Assembly (NCBI RefSeq): GCF_002160145.1
Contig: NZ_NFKA01000014.1
Span: forward strand, 30,914 to 94,913
Length of the DNA stretch: 64,000 nt
Reading direction: 5' to 3'
Source of the DNA: Gemmiger sp. An194
Lineage (GTDB): Bacteria; Bacillota; Clostridia; Oscillospirales; Ruminococcaceae
Below, piece after piece: positions 8,470 to 16,060 of this stretch. Each line of letters opens with the position of its first letter. The stretch's first letter is position 1. The translations under genes were made by a program, and so were the position numbers. The notes beneath the pieces were generated by a model that ran no database searches, was not told the DNA's origin, and saw only the letters and a program-made list of their open reading frames with translations.

Positions 8470-9855
8470 TTACGCCGCCTGCTGCTCCAGCCGACGGATG
8501 TGCTTCATCTCCCGGCGGATCAGCAGCACGGTAGTCACAAAGGCTACGGTGTCCGCAATGGGTCCGGCAAACAGAATGCCGTCGATTCCCATGAACAGGG
8601 GCAGGATCAGCAGCAGCGGCACCAGGAAGAACACCTGACGGGTCAGCGACAGAATCACACCCTTGATGGGTTTACCGATGGCCGCAAAGAAGTTGGAGGA
8701 GATCAGCTGCACACCGTTTACCAGTACCATGAACAGGAAGATGCGCATAAAGCGTACCGCAAACTCAAAGTACAGCACGTCACCGGTACCGAAAATGGAG
8801 ATGATCTGCCGCGGGAACACCTGGAACAGGATAAATCCGATGGCAGACACCACCAGGTTACAGCTGATGGCCAGCTTGTAAATACCCCGCACCCGGGCGT
8901 ACTGCTTTGCGCCGTAGTTGAAGCCCACAATGGGCTGAGACCCCTGCGAAATGCCGATGATGATGGACAGCAGAATGGCGTTGGTCTTGATCACGATGCC
9001 GCAGGCCGCCAGCGGAATGGAGCTGCCGTATTCCGTCATGGCTCCATAATAGGTCAGCGAGTTGTTCAGCACGATCTGCACAAAGGTAATGGCCACCTGG
9101 TTCAGGCTGTTGCTCATCCCCAGGCTGGCGATCTGGGCCCACTCCCGCAGCCGGTAGCCGAAGTGATGGGGCTGCAGATGAATGTGGCGGAAGCACCGGG
9201 CATAGTTGATGGCCATCAGGAAGGAAAGCAGCTGGCCGATCACCGTAGCCCAGGCCGCGCCTGCCACGCCCATCTGGAACACGAAAATAAAGATGGGGTC
9301 CAAAATGGTGTTGGTGATGGCGCCCACCAGCATACAGGTCATGGAATATTTGGGGCTGCCGTCCGCCCGGGCCAGATTGCTCATGGCGTTGGTCACAATC
9401 AGCAGCGGCATGCCCAGAGCGGTGATGCGGGTGTAGCTTTCCGCATAGGGCATAACCTCTGCGGTGGCGCCGAAGGCCCGCAGCAGCGGATGCAGGAACA
9501 GCTGGATGACCACCACATACACAATACCCAGGGTGAACATCATGGTAATGGCGGTACCCACCGCCTTTTCCGCGTTTTCCTTATGCCCGGCCCCCAGCTC
9601 CAGTGAAAAGCGGGAGGCGCTGCCGATGCCGATGAGCAGCGCGATCGCCATGCAGATGGTGGTGAGCGGATAGGCCACGTTGGTGGCCGCGTTTCCCAGA
9701 TAGCCCACACCCTGGCCGATGAAGATCTGGTCCACGATGTTGTACAGCGAGCTCACCAGCATGGCAATCACACTGGGAATCGCATAACCCCGCAGCAGCT
9801 TGGGCAGCGGTTCATAGCCCAGGGGATTGGCCCCCTGCTCCGTTTTCATTGCCAT
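8470..9855 (-). CDS. MATE family multidrug/sodium efflux transporter
   Basis: A 461-residue, twelve-helix membrane protein of the MATE family, which exports cationic drugs or metabolites against sodium or proton flow. The N-terminus YAIPSVIAMLVSSLYNIVDQ, with IFIGQGVGYLGNAATNVAYP after it, is the family hallmark, repeated in the second half (ISQGSQPIVGFNYGAKQY). GAGGAG overlapping the marR stop codon gives the ATG at 9855 a nine-base gap. It is co-transcribed with the MarR gene six bases upstream, a common arrangement in which the regulator releases the pump genes when a ligand binds. Substrate unknown. Confidence 0.93.
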   Translation of the reverse strand: MAMKTEQGANPLGYEPLPKLLRGYAIPSVIAMLVSSLYNIVDQIFIGQGVGYLGNAATNVAYPLTTICMAIALLIGIGSASRFSLELGAGHKENAEKAVGTAITMMFTLGIVYVVVIQLFLHPLLRAFGATAEVMPYAESYTRITALGMPLLIVTNAMSNLARADGSPKYSMTCMLVGAITNTILDPIFIFVFQMGVAGAAWATVIGQLLSFLMAINYARCFRHIHLQPHHFGYRLREWAQIASLGMSNSLNQVAITFVQIVLNNSLTYYGAMTEYGSSIPLAACGIVIKTNAILLSIIIGISQGSQPIVGFNYGAKQYARVRGIYKLAISCNLVVSAIGFILFQVFPRQIISIFGTGDVLYFEFAVRFMRIFLFMVLVNGVQLISSNFFAAIGKPIKGVILSLTRQVFFLVPLLLILPLFMGIDGILFAGPIADTVAFVTTVLLIRREMKHIRRLEQQAA

Positions 9856-9861
9856 ATAAAT

Positions 9862-10317
9862 TTACTCCTCCCGTTCCCGGTTCATTGCTTCCAGCTCCAG
9901 CCGGTTCTGTTCCACCGCGGCTTCGCCCACCTTCTCCAGCAGACGCATGAACTGGACTCGCTCCTCCTCGGTAAGACCACTGGTAATGCGCTGGTTCCAG
10001 TCGTCACAGATGCTGCGAATCGGTTGGTAGGCCGCCTTCGCCTTTTCGGTGGGGTACAAACAGCAGGTACGCTTGTCCTTTTCGTTGGGCCGCCGCTCCA
10101 GATAGCCCATCTTCTCCAGTGCCGTCACCGAGCGGGTGATGTTGCTGGGGTTGATGTAGAACAGGGTGTTGAACTTGTCCTGGGTGATGCCCGGCACCTC
10201 GCAGATGCGCAGAACATACATGTGCTGGCTGCTGTTCAGCCCGAAGGGGGCAAGCATCCGGTCCAGATGGATCTTGTTGTACCGGTCGGTGACCGAGATC
10301 CATTTGATAAGCTTCAT
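9862..10317 (-). CDS. MarR family transcriptional regulator of the MATE pump
   Basis: A 151-residue winged helix-turn-helix protein of the MarR family. The DNA-binding core is ITQDKFNTLFYINPSNITRS (recognition helix) followed by the wing GYLERRPNEKDKRTC, whose D-x-R segment is typical. The flanking helices form the dimer interface. It is the first gene of a two-gene operon with the MATE pump and is probably autoregulated: a 12-base palindrome overlaps its -35. A TCCTTTTATC stretch on the plus strand supplies the AAAGGAG Shine-Dalgarno. Confidence 0.9.
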   Translation of the reverse strand: MKLIKWISVTDRYNKIHLDRMLAPFGLNSSQHMYVLRICEVPGITQDKFNTLFYINPSNITRSVTALEKMGYLERRPNEKDKRTCCLYPTEKAKAAYQPIRSICDDWNQRITSGLTEEERVQFMRLLEKVGEAAVEQNRLELEAMNREREE

Positions 10318-10357
10318 GGCGCTCTTTCGCTCCTTTTATCTGATTTTCTCAAACAAT

Positions 10358-10386
10358 ATTATACAAAAATTCATTTGCGCGCGCAA
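10358..10386 (-). promoter_or_regulatory. marR promoter with overlapping palindrome
   Basis: On the minus strand TTGCGC (10386-10381) and TATAAT (10363-10358) are 17 bases apart. The -35 lies in the perfect palindrome TTGCGCGCGCAA (10375-10386), a candidate operator for MarR. Confidence 0.65.
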
Positions 10387-10512
10387 TCTTTTTGCCCACC
10401 TGTATTTGAATTCCACCGCTTCGCACGGTTTTCCCCACCAGGTTTGGATATTTTTGTGCATATCGTTTTCACAAAAGCTGCTGCCATGCTGGATTCCGGC
10501 GCGCCGATATGA

Positions 10513-10548
10513 TACAATAAAGCCCAGTATCCCCGGCCCTTCGGCCGG
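10513..10548 (+). promoter_or_regulatory. -10 element and leader hairpin of the sodium symporter gene
   Basis: TACAAT at 10513-10518 is a plausible -10 (no convincing -35). CCGGCC and GGCCGG (10533-10548) form a six-base-pair leader hairpin with a CTTC loop, directly ahead of the GAGG Shine-Dalgarno. Confidence 0.45.
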
Positions 10549-10563
10549 AAAGTGAGGTCAATC

Positions 10564-11898
10564 ATGCGTCAAAACAACTCCCCCCGCCACAAGAACGGGG
10601 GCTTCAGTTCTTCCATTGGTTTCGTGATCGCCTGCGTGGGCTCCGCGGTGGGCCTGGGCAACATCTGGATGTTCCCCTATCGGGTGGGCCAGTACGGCGG
10701 CGCCGCCTTTCTGATTCCCTATCTGCTGTTCACCTTCCTGTTCGGCTGGGTGGGTCTTTCCGCTGAGTTCGGCGTGGGCCGTCTGGCCCGCACCGGCACC
10801 ATCGGCGCCTATGAATACTGCTTCGGTTCCCGGGGCAAAAAGATGGTCGGCTCTGTCCTCAGCTGGATTCCCCTGCTGGGTTCGCTGGGCATCGCCATCG
10901 GCTATGCGGTCATTCTGGGCTGGGTGCTGCGCAGTCTGGCAGGCTCGGTCACCGGCACACTGCTGGGCTCTGATCCGGAGACCTTCTTCCACCAGGCCAC
11001 CGGCAGCTTCGGCAGTGTGGGCTGGCATGCGGCCATCGTGCTTCTGGTCTCTGTGGTGATGCTGCTGGGCGTGGCCCGGGGCATTGAAAAGGTGAGCAAG
11101 GTGCTCATGCCCCTGTTCTTCGTGCTCTTTCTGGCACTGGCTGCCTGGGTGGCCTTCCTGCCCGGCGCGGCCGAGGGCTACCGTTTTCTGTTCGTGCCCA
11201 AATGGGAGGCCCTTCTGAATGTGGACACCTGGGTCATGGCCATGGGCCAGGCCTTCTTCTCGCTGTCCATCACCGGGTCCGGCATGATCGTATACGGTGC
11301 GTATCTGGGCAAAGATGCGGATATTCCCCAGGCTTCGCTGCGCACCGCCTTCTTCGACACCCTGGCCGCCCTGCTCAGCGGCCTCGCCATCATGCCCGCC
11401 GTGTTTGCTTTCGGGGTGGATGTGACCCGCGGCCCCTCGCTCATGTTCATCGCCCTGCCCACCGTGTTCCAGCGCATGCCGCTGGGCCGGGTGTTCGCGG
11501 TGTTCTTCTTCGTGTCGGTGGCTTTTGCGGGCATCACCTCGCTGATCAATATGTTTGAGGCCGTGATCGAAAGCTGGCAGAACCGCTTCAAGCTGGACCG
11601 CCGCATCGCGGTGGCCCTGTGCGGCGGCCTCACCTTCGGTGTGGGCGTTTTCCTGGAGGCTGAGCCGGTGGTGGGCAGCTGGCTGGACTTTGTGACCATC
11701 GTGATCGTGCCCATCGGTGCGGTGCTGGGTGCCATCTCCATCTATTACGTGCTGGGCTGGCCCCGCATCCGTCAGGAGCTGGAGACCGGCCGTGACAAGC
11801 CGCTGCCCGAGCTCTTCGGCCGGGTGGCAAAATACGTGTATGTTCCGCTCACCGTGCTGGTGCTGCTGCTGGGCTTTGTGTACGGCGGCATCGGCTGA
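10564..11898 (+). CDS. Sodium-dependent transporter, neurotransmitter:sodium symporter (SNF/LeuT) family
   Basis: A 444-residue membrane protein of the LeuT-fold NSS family, importing amino acids with sodium. The N-terminus shows the signature GFVIACVGSAVGLGNIWMFP, where backbone carbonyls and Asn of helix 1 bind Na+ and substrate, followed by YRVGQYGGAAFLIPY. About eleven hydrophobic helices are visible, as in short bacterial NSS members. GAGG at 10554-10557 fits the ATG at 10564 better than a GTG at 10552. It is divergent from marR and leads a run of three same-strand genes (LURP-one protein, RNA methyltransferase). The amino acid carried cannot be told from sequence. Confidence 0.9.
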   Translation: MRQNNSPRHKNGGFSSSIGFVIACVGSAVGLGNIWMFPYRVGQYGGAAFLIPYLLFTFLFGWVGLSAEFGVGRLARTGTIGAYEYCFGSRGKKMVGSVLSWIPLLGSLGIAIGYAVILGWVLRSLAGSVTGTLLGSDPETFFHQATGSFGSVGWHAAIVLLVSVVMLLGVARGIEKVSKVLMPLFFVLFLALAAWVAFLPGAAEGYRFLFVPKWEALLNVDTWVMAMGQAFFSLSITGSGMIVYGAYLGKDADIPQASLRTAFFDTLAALLSGLAIMPAVFAFGVDVTRGPSLMFIALPTVFQRMPLGRVFAVFFFVSVAFAGITSLINMFEAVIESWQNRFKLDRRIAVALCGGLTFGVGVFLEAEPVVGSWLDFVTIVIVPIGAVLGAISIYYVLGWPRIRQELETGRDKPLPELFGRVAKYVYVPLTVLVLLLGFVYGGIG

Positions 11899-11928
11899 TG
11901 CAAACCAAACGAAAGGGGATCGCCAACC

Positions 11929-12402
11929 ATGAAACTGCTTTTCAAACAGCGTCTGTTCTCCTGGCTGGACAGCTACGATATTTACAACGAACACGGCGAG
12001 ACCGCCTTCACCGTGGAGGGCAAGCTGGCCTGGGGCCATAAGCTGGAAATTCTGGACCCGGCCGGCCGTCATCTGGGCACCGTAAAAGAGGAGGTACTCA
12101 CCTTCCTGCCCCGGTTTGCGCTGTATCTGGGTGAGGAGTACATCGGCCAGATCAAAAAGGAGTTCACCTTTTTCAAGCCCAGCTTCACGCTGGACTTCCG
12201 GGACTGGCAGGTGAGCGGCGACTGGCTGGAATGGGACTATCAGGTGACCGACAGCCAGGGCCGTACCGTGATGACCGCCAGCAAGGAGCTGTTCAACTGG
12301 ACCGACACCTATGTGATGGACATTGCGCGGGATGAGGATGCCCTGCTCTGTCTGATGATCGTGCTGGCCATCGACGCAGCCAAGTGCTCCGGGGGGAATT
12401 GA
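11929..12402 (+). CDS. LURP-one-related (YxjI/DUF567) family protein
   Basis: A 157-residue protein of the LURP-one-related family, a twelve-strand barrel around a central helix like the Tubby C-terminal domain; bacterial members have no established function. The pattern is visible in short beta strands such as LFKQRLFSWLDSYDIYNEHG, FTVEGKLAWGHKLEILDPAG and the internal repeat of phrases like VTDSQGRTVMTAS. The last 25 residues form the hydrophobic core helix (DEDALLCLMIVLAIDAA). GAAAGGGG precedes the ATG. It lies 30 bases after the symporter and four bases before the methyltransferase, probably one transcript. Confidence 0.8.
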   Translation: MKLLFKQRLFSWLDSYDIYNEHGETAFTVEGKLAWGHKLEILDPAGRHLGTVKEEVLTFLPRFALYLGEEYIGQIKKEFTFFKPSFTLDFRDWQVSGDWLEWDYQVTDSQGRTVMTASKELFNWTDTYVMDIARDEDALLCLMIVLAIDAAKCSGGN

Positions 12403-12406
12403 TGCC

Positions 12407-13549
12407 ATGAAAAACACCTGTTCCTGCCGCAAAAAGGGCTGCGGCGGCTGCCCGCTGCTTGCTTTGCCCTACCCGGAGCAGCTGGCCCAGAAGCAGAAGG
12501 CTGTGGAAAAGCTGCTGGGCAAGTTCGGCCCGGTACAGCCCATTCTGGGCATGGAGGACCCCTGGCACTACCGGAACAAGGCGGTGTCCACCTTCTGCGC
12601 CGGACCGGGACGCAGCCTGCAAAGCGGTATCTACGCCCAGGGTACCCACCGGGTGATCCCGGTGGAGGAATGCCTGCTGCACAACCCCGCTCTGGATGAG
12701 GCCATCGCAGCGGTACGCACTGCCGCGGCCGCCTGCCGTTATGAACCCTTCAACGAGGACCGGCGCACCGGTCTGATCCGCCACGTGCTGGTACGCCACA
12801 GCCGGGCCACCGGTCAGGTGCTGGTCTGCCTGGTCACCGCCCAGGCGGCTCTGCCCGGCTCCAAGGCTTTTGTAACAAAGCTGCGCCAGCTGTGCCCGGC
12901 GGTGAGCACTGTAGTCCAAAACATCAACCCCCGCCATTCCAGCGCGGTGCTGGGCAGCGCCGAAAAGCTGCTGTACGGCAGGGGGTACATTGAGGATACC
13001 CTGTGCGGAGTAAAATTCCGGCTTTCTGCCGCAAGCTTTTATCAGGTAAACCCGGTGCAGACCGAGCGGCTGTATCAGGCAGCCATCGAAGCCGCCGGGC
13101 TGGACGGCAGTCAGACCGTACTGGACGCCTACTGCGGCGTGGGCACCATCGGCCTGGCCAGTGCCGCCAGGGCAAAATCGGTGCTGGGCGTGGAGCTGAA
13201 CCGCAGCGCGGTGAACTGCGCCATCCAGAACGCCAGGTCCAACGGCATTGCCAACGCCCGCTTCCTCTGCGCGGACGCCACCAGCGCCATCCAGCGCATG
13301 GCCCAGCAGGGCGAGCGTGTGGATGTGGTCTTCCTGGACCCGCCCCGAGCAGGCAGCACCCCGGAATTTCTGCAGGCGGTCTGCCAGCTGAATCCGAAGC
13401 GGGTGGTGTACATCTCCTGCAATCCCGAGACCCAGCGCCGGGACCTGGACTATCTGACCGCCCGGGGCTGGAAGGCAAGCTTCATCCAGCCGGTAGACCT
13501 GTTCCCCCACACCGAGCATGTGGAAACGGTCGTTCTTTTGTCCAAATAA
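12407..13549 (+). CDS. rlmD: RlmD/TrmA-type RNA uracil-C5 methyltransferase
   Basis: SAM-dependent methyltransferase that makes 5-methyluridine in RNA, most likely 23S rRNA. The 380-residue protein has an N-terminal cysteine cluster (C-x-C-x4-C-x2-C in residues 5-15) for a 4Fe-4S cluster, but no TRAM RNA-binding domain, which many RlmD/RlmCD proteins carry. The catalytic domain shows DAYCGVGTIGLA (SAM site), FLDPPRAGS and the active-site Cys in VVYISCNPETQRRDL. Start and preceding stop are four bases apart. Exact target uridine cannot be decided here (RlmC-, RlmD- or dual-specific). Confidence 0.85.
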   Translation: MKNTCSCRKKGCGGCPLLALPYPEQLAQKQKAVEKLLGKFGPVQPILGMEDPWHYRNKAVSTFCAGPGRSLQSGIYAQGTHRVIPVEECLLHNPALDEAIAAVRTAAAACRYEPFNEDRRTGLIRHVLVRHSRATGQVLVCLVTAQAALPGSKAFVTKLRQLCPAVSTVVQNINPRHSSAVLGSAEKLLYGRGYIEDTLCGVKFRLSAASFYQVNPVQTERLYQAAIEAAGLDGSQTVLDAYCGVGTIGLASAARAKSVLGVELNRSAVNCAIQNARSNGIANARFLCADATSAIQRMAQQGERVDVVFLDPPRAGSTPEFLQAVCQLNPKRVVYISCNPETQRRDLDYLTARGWKASFIQPVDLFPHTEHVETVVLLSK

Positions 13550-13569
13550 CAGTCACCATAGACCACACA

Positions 13570-13620
13570 AAAAGCCCGAATCCGTCTGCGCCATGCGCAG
13601 CCAAACGGATTCGGGCTTTT
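13570..13620. terminator. Bidirectional terminator
   Basis: AAAAGCCCGAATCCGT and ACGGATTCGGGCTTTT make a 16-base-pair stem with a TGCGC/GCGCA inner stem. It serves the methyltransferase transcript and the converging DUF2085 gene. Confidence 0.9.
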
Positions 13621-13637
13621 CATTTCGGATATTCTTT

Positions 13638-14006
13638 TCAGGTGATGGACAATCCCATTCCCAGCTGCACGCCCCAGCGAAATGCAAACAGCGTGCTGGT
13701 GAAAAACAGGGACAGCAATCCGCAGCCAAACAGCAGACCGGTAACGAACCGGCGGCCATTCGTGCTTTCATAGCTGCTCAGCGCCTGAATGCCGCCATCC
13801 AGAACCATAGGGATCATGGAAGCAGCCGCCCAGGCCACACTCAAATGAAAAAACGGATAACATAGAGCCGCAGCCAGGATTCCCACCAGTTCGCCGGTAC
13901 AGCGGGCGCAAACCGGGAAGCGCCGTCCGCGATAGTGGAACGACCGGTCATCCCTGCAATGGCAGCCGCAGAAACGGGGCAGCCAGACATACAGCCAGGA
14001 GATCAT
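13638..14006 (-). CDS. DUF2085 family small membrane protein
   Basis: A 122-residue protein with three or four hydrophobic helices. The defining DUF2085 motif is C-G-C-H-C-x4-RSFHYRGRRFPVCARCTG near residues 13-38, a cysteine/histidine-rich loop that may bind metal. Function unknown. The start ATG at 14006 overlaps the stop of the zinc-ribbon gene in an ATGA arrangement, so the two are translationally coupled. A longer reading frame upstream exists but would lie inside the zinc-ribbon gene. Confidence 0.8.
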   Translation of the reverse strand: MISWLYVWLPRFCGCHCRDDRSFHYRGRRFPVCARCTGELVGILAAALCYPFFHLSVAWAAASMIPMVLDGGIQALSSYESTNGRRFVTGLLFGCGLLSLFFTSTLFAFRWGVQLGMGLSIT

Positions 14007-14296
14007 CCCATCATGGCCATGCCTACACCGGCAGCGACCACAACCACATAGTAAATCACAATGCAGATCACACCAACCAGCGCACCGATACCAGCCTTCT
14101 TCGCCGTATTGGGCTTCTGGTCCTTCCAGACCAGGAACAGAATCAGACCAACCAGAGGAATACAGCAACCCAGAATGGCCCAACCGATGCTTCCGCTGTC
14201 TACCACAGTCGGCTTATCCTGCTGGGGCACACCGCATGCCGGGCATACCACAGCCTTATCATCGATTTGTGTTCCGCAGTTTTTACAATATGCCAT
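14003..14296 (-). CDS. Zinc-ribbon membrane protein
   Basis: A 97-residue protein. Residues 1-23 form a zinc ribbon (C4-x2-C7 and C18-x2-C21, in YCKNCGTQ and CPACGVP), a short linker follows, then two transmembrane helices (IGWAILGCCIPLVGLILFLVW and GIGALVGVICIVIYYVVVVAAG). Such zinc-ribbon/two-helix proteins are common in Clostridia and uncharacterised. AAGGAGGA precedes the ATG. First gene of a two-gene operon with the DUF2085 protein. Confidence 0.85.
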   Translation of the reverse strand: MAYCKNCGTQIDDKAVVCPACGVPQQDKPTVVDSGSIGWAILGCCIPLVGLILFLVWKDQKPNTAKKAGIGALVGVICIVIYYVVVVAAGVGMAMMG

Positions 14297-14353
14297 AGCT
14301 TAATTCCTCCTTCATGTCCACCAGCCTGAGCCCATGGACTTTGTTTGAGTAAA

Positions 14354-14382
14354 GTATACCATAATTCGTCAAAATGTGCAAT
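14354..14382 (-). promoter_or_regulatory. Promoter of the zinc-ribbon / DUF2085 operon
   Basis: On the minus strand TTGCAC (14382-14377) and TATACT (14359-14354) are 17 bases apart. Confidence 0.75.
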
Positions 14383-14509
14383 AATTTTTTTCACATTCCA
14401 AGTTATATCTTTGTCATTTTGCATTTTAAATTCGGTCCTTTTACGTTTTGCCAAATAGCCATTTTCCGCACTTCCCGCGGAAAGCTCTGGCTCCATCCGG
14501 CTTCTTTGT

Positions 14510-14548
14510 GATATAATAAGGCAGTAAAGTCCCGGGCCATACTCCCGG
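14510..14548 (+). promoter_or_regulatory. Extended -10 promoter and small leader hairpin of trmO
   Basis: TGATATAAT (-10 at 14512-14517 with an upstream TG) is an extended -10; no -35 is clear. CCGGG and CCCGG (14532-14548) form a small leader stem. Confidence 0.5.
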
Positions 14549-14585
14549 TTTTCTTTGAAATATTCAACGCCCGAAAGGACCTTTT

Positions 14586-15299
14586 ATGAGTGATACCATT
14601 CCCATGCGGGTGATTGCCCGCATTCACAGTGATTTTACCAGCAAATTCGGTATTCCCCGCCAGAGCGGCCTGGTGGAAAGCCTGCAGGCCGTGATCGTGT
14701 TCGAGCCGGAATACCGGGACCCCAATGCCCTGCGCGGCCTGGAGGATTTTTCTCACTTGTGGCTCATCTGGCAGTTCTCCCAGGCGGTGCGCCAGACCTG
14801 GTCGCCCACGGTGCGCCCGCCCCGGCTGGGCGGCAACACCCGGATGGGCGTATTCGCCACCCGCTCCCCCTTCCGGCCCAATGCCATCGGCCTTTCCTGC
14901 GTGAAGCTGGACCGGGTGGAGCTTCACCCGGAGCTGGGGCCGGTGATCCATGTGCTGGGTGCGGACCTGCTGGACGGCACCCCCATCTTTGACATCAAGC
15001 CCTATCTGCCCGCGGCGGACTGCCATCCTGAGGCACTGAGCGGCTTCGCGGGTCCGGTGCGGGATTATCATCTGGAGGTGGTCTTCCCCCAGCAATGGCT
15101 GGACCGGGTGCCTGAGGCCAAGCGCAGCGCCCTGCAGGGCGTGCTGGCGCAGGACCCCCGCCCCTCCTATCAGGATGACCCGGACCGGGTCTACGGCCTG
15201 ACCTTCGCCGGGCTGGAAGTCAAATTCACCGTAAGCGATGGTGTGCTCACCGTCTGCCGGGTCGCCCCGGCCAGAGACGGGCAGCCCGCCAGCCGCTGA
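14586..15299 (+). CDS. trmO: TrmO (TsaA/YaeB) tRNA m6t6A37 methyltransferase
   Basis: Uses SAM to N6-methylate threonylcarbamoyladenosine at position 37 of threonine tRNAs. The 237-residue protein belongs to the class VIII (all-beta) methyltransferases. Family marks are VIARIHSDFTSKFGIPRQSG at the N-terminus, the GLEDFSHLWLIWQF strand-loop and the highly conserved GVFATRSPFRPNAIGLS segment, followed by GADLLDGTPIFDIKPY. The C-terminal 60 residues form the usual extension. It precedes the DJ-1 gene by 55 bases. Confidence 0.93.
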   Translation: MSDTIPMRVIARIHSDFTSKFGIPRQSGLVESLQAVIVFEPEYRDPNALRGLEDFSHLWLIWQFSQAVRQTWSPTVRPPRLGGNTRMGVFATRSPFRPNAIGLSCVKLDRVELHPELGPVIHVLGADLLDGTPIFDIKPYLPAADCHPEALSGFAGPVRDYHLEVVFPQQWLDRVPEAKRSALQGVLAQDPRPSYQDDPDRVYGLTFAGLEVKFTVSDGVLTVCRVAPARDGQPASR

Positions 15300-15354
15300 C
15301 CATACAAAAAGCATCAGGCCCGGATTCCGGGCCCGGGAAAGTGAGGTTTTTGCA

Positions 15355-15912
15355 ATGAAACGTGCCTGTGTATTTATGGCAAATGGAACCGAGGAATGTG
15401 AGGCCCTGCTCACGGTGGACATTCTGCGCCGTGCCGGGGTAGAGGTAGTCACCGCATCGGTGAACCAGAAGCCGGAGATTCTTTCCAGCCACAATGTGCG
15501 CATGGACACCGACGCGATTGCGGCGGACATCCAGGCGGACAGCTTTGATCTGATCGTGCTGCCCGGCGGCATGCCCGGTACCATTAATCTGAAGGAAAAT
15601 GAATTTGTGAAGGCCGTCTGCCAGCAGGCAGTCGCTGCCGGCAAGCTGGTGGCCGCCATCTGCGCCGCTCCCAGCGCGCTGGCTGCCTTCGGCCTGCTGC
15701 AGGGCAAGAAGGCCACCGCCTATCCCTCCTTCACCGATCAGCTGGCCGGGGCCACCGTGGTCAAGGAGCCTGTGGTGGAGGACGGCGACATCATCACCGG
15801 CTGGGGCCTGGGCGCGGCTATCCCCTTCTCTCTGGCGCTGGTGCGGCGGCTCTGCGGCGCGGATGCCGCCGAAGCGGTGCGTCAGGCCATCGGCTACCCC
15901 TATGGCTTCTGA
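15355..15912 (+). CDS. DJ-1/PfpI (ThiJ) family protein
   Basis: A 185-residue alpha/beta protein of the DJ-1 superfamily, whose members act as deglycases, glyoxalases or chaperones. The nucleophile elbow AAICAAPSAL carries the conserved Cys (about residue 103), and a Glu near residue 15 (NGTEECEALLTVD) is the usual partner acid. VLPGGMPGTINL and the GWGLGAAIPFSLAL C-terminal segment match the YajL/DJ-1 subgroup. GTGAGG precedes the ATG. A GGCCCGG/CCGGGCC hairpin (about 15317-15333) lies between trmO and this gene, immediately followed by GAAAGTGAGGT, which also occurs before the symporter at 10564. Confidence 0.88.
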   Translation: MKRACVFMANGTEECEALLTVDILRRAGVEVVTASVNQKPEILSSHNVRMDTDAIAADIQADSFDLIVLPGGMPGTINLKENEFVKAVCQQAVAAGKLVAAICAAPSALAAFGLLQGKKATAYPSFTDQLAGATVVKEPVVEDGDIITGWGLGAAIPFSLALVRRLCGADAAEAVRQAIGYPYGF

Positions 15913-15930
15913 TTACAGCATACGGCTTTT

Positions 15931-15961
15931 GCGCGGGCCAGCCACACGACCCGCGCTTTTT
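15931..15961 (+). terminator. Terminator after the DJ-1 gene
   Basis: GCGCGGG and CCCGCGC pair over a 12-base loop and are followed by TTTTTC. Confidence 0.8.
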
Positions 15962-16060
15962 CTTCACTTGGCCTGTTTTCGCGGCTCTTTCCGCCCGCCT
16001 GTGCATAAATTATTTCATGGCGCCGGCTTTGTTTCCTGCATCTGAAAAGGAGGTATGCCC

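Noticed and set aside
10450..10485. TTTTGTG ... CACAAAA inverted repeat between marR and the symporter as a Rex site
   Set aside because: The gap between TTGTG and CACAA is 11 bases; Rex sites have 8. Kept as unassigned.
13638..14183. A longer version of the DUF2085 gene starting near 14183
   Set aside because: The extra 59 residues would lie inside the zinc-ribbon gene in another frame; the ATGA overlap at 14006 is the natural start.
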